From: JADGAU01 sp045047105
GTDB taxonomy: Bacteria; Pseudomonadota; Gammaproteobacteria; GRL18
Assembly: GCA_045047105.1 (NCBI GenBank)
Contig: JASFYQ010000065.1
Location: 1-51,979, forward strand
Length of the DNA stretch: 51,979 bases
Direction: 5' to 3'
Part shown: piece by piece, positions 51,660-51,979 of the stretch
How positions within the stretch are numbered: the first letter of the stretch is position 1
Layout of the letters: the number at the start of each line of letters is the position of its first letter
Program-made: the position numbers and the translations under genes
Notes under the pieces: generated by a model
The model's input: the letters and a program-made list of their open reading frames with translations, nothing else
The model's database searches: none
What the model was told of the DNA's origin: nothing

Positions 51660-51979
51660 ATGTCTGATATCCAATTTAATAGTCAAATTACCGATGAAAT
51701 AAGCGTATCCCCCGAAGCAGCGGTGCAGTTGCGAAATATTATAGACAGTGAAGATAATGTTGCAGGTATTCGCATCTTTGTTCATGGTGGAGGCTGTAGT
51801 GGCATGAGTTATGGAATGACTTTAGTCGAACAACCACACCAGCTGGACTGTACCTGGGAGGACGAGGGCTTAAAAGTTTTTGTAGATACCGTAGCCCTGG
51901 GTTTTTTAGAAGGTGTTGAAATTGACTTTCGCACTGAAGGTCTGAACCAGAGTTTTGTATTTAAAAACGTTTTTGCTAA
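51660..51979 (+). CDS. A-type iron-sulfur cluster carrier (IscA/ErpA-like), partial
   Basis: An open frame of 106 codons from ATG 51660 that runs off the end of the window. The motif HGGGCSGMSYGMT near residue 47 supplies the first conserved Cys, and the frame stops just before the expected C-terminal CGxC. It delivers Fe-S clusters to apo-proteins, needed in number for the rDsr enzymes. Start preceded by an AACGAGA stretch, a weak ribosome-binding site. The A-type assignment is strong, the subtype is not fixed. Confidence 0.82.
   Translation, partial: MSDIQFNSQITDEISVSPEAAVQLRNIIDSEDNVAGIRIFVHGGGCSGMSYGMTLVEQPHQLDCTWEDEGLKVFVDTVALGFLEGVEIDFRTEGLNQSFVFKNVFA

Overview
The window is AT-rich, tightly packed gammaproteobacterial DNA with housekeeping genes of gammaproteobacterial type (lnt, corC, kdsA, ftsB-ispD-ispF, ubiE-ubiJ-ubiB, polA). 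It comes from a sulfur-oxidising chemotroph. It carries a complete reverse dissimilatory sulfite reductase (rDsr) operon in the Allochromatium-like order dsrABEFHCMKLJOP, plus dsrN and dsrR. It also carries a secreted Gly/Asn/Tyr-rich protein of the sulfur-globule-envelope type, suggesting internal or periplasmic S0 storage. I cannot place the genus from this sequence alone.

Layout. 1-673: a broken tyrosine-recombinase fragment, cut by a small inverted-repeat element and followed by other non-coding repeats. 674-8152 (minus strand): a sugar epimerase, an orphan lipoprotein, lnt, corC, mgtE, and a reduced PTS-type regulatory cluster (ptsH, EIIA-Man, short hprK) with no enzyme I. 8280-13827 (plus): pyrG-kdsA-eno-ftsB-ispD-ispF. 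14058-14708: the sulfur-globule-like gene with two 5' hairpins and a strong terminator. 14823-17035 (minus): tcdA, nfeD, qmcA. 17093-21057 (plus): ttcA, ubiE, ubiJ, ubiB. 21093-28087: a CheY-like regulator, ung, an EAL/HDOD protein, a plant-type ferredoxin-NADP reductase, polA and a conserved unknown. 28146-28823: a PKHD-type hydroxylase.

28882-40173 (minus) is the rDsr operon. DsrAB oxidises sulfur carried by DsrC, DsrEFH hands sulfur on, DsrMKJOP connects DsrC to the membrane quinone pool, and DsrL supplies the NAD(P)H-linked flavoprotein function. Divergent from dsrA on the plus strand runs an unusual cluster: a 75-aa acidic protein, a stand-alone Cas6/Cmx6-like RAMP protein with no CRISPR array or other cas gene here, a DsrC paralogue that has lost both catalytic cysteines, a 69-aa protein, dsrN, dsrR, a NarX/NarL-like two-component system with a Cys-bearing GAF domain, and a rhodanese. 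I regard this mix of an RNA-processing-type protein, a Cys-less DsrC and sulfur-oxidation accessory genes as the most interesting part of the window.

47092-51979: a LexA/S24-like domain protein without DNA-binding part, a degenerate HD-GYP protein, folD, an orphan nosD, and the start of an A-type Fe-S carrier gene that runs off the edge. No rRNA, tRNA or CRISPR array was recognised. Family assignments rest on motif recognition, not on database searches.
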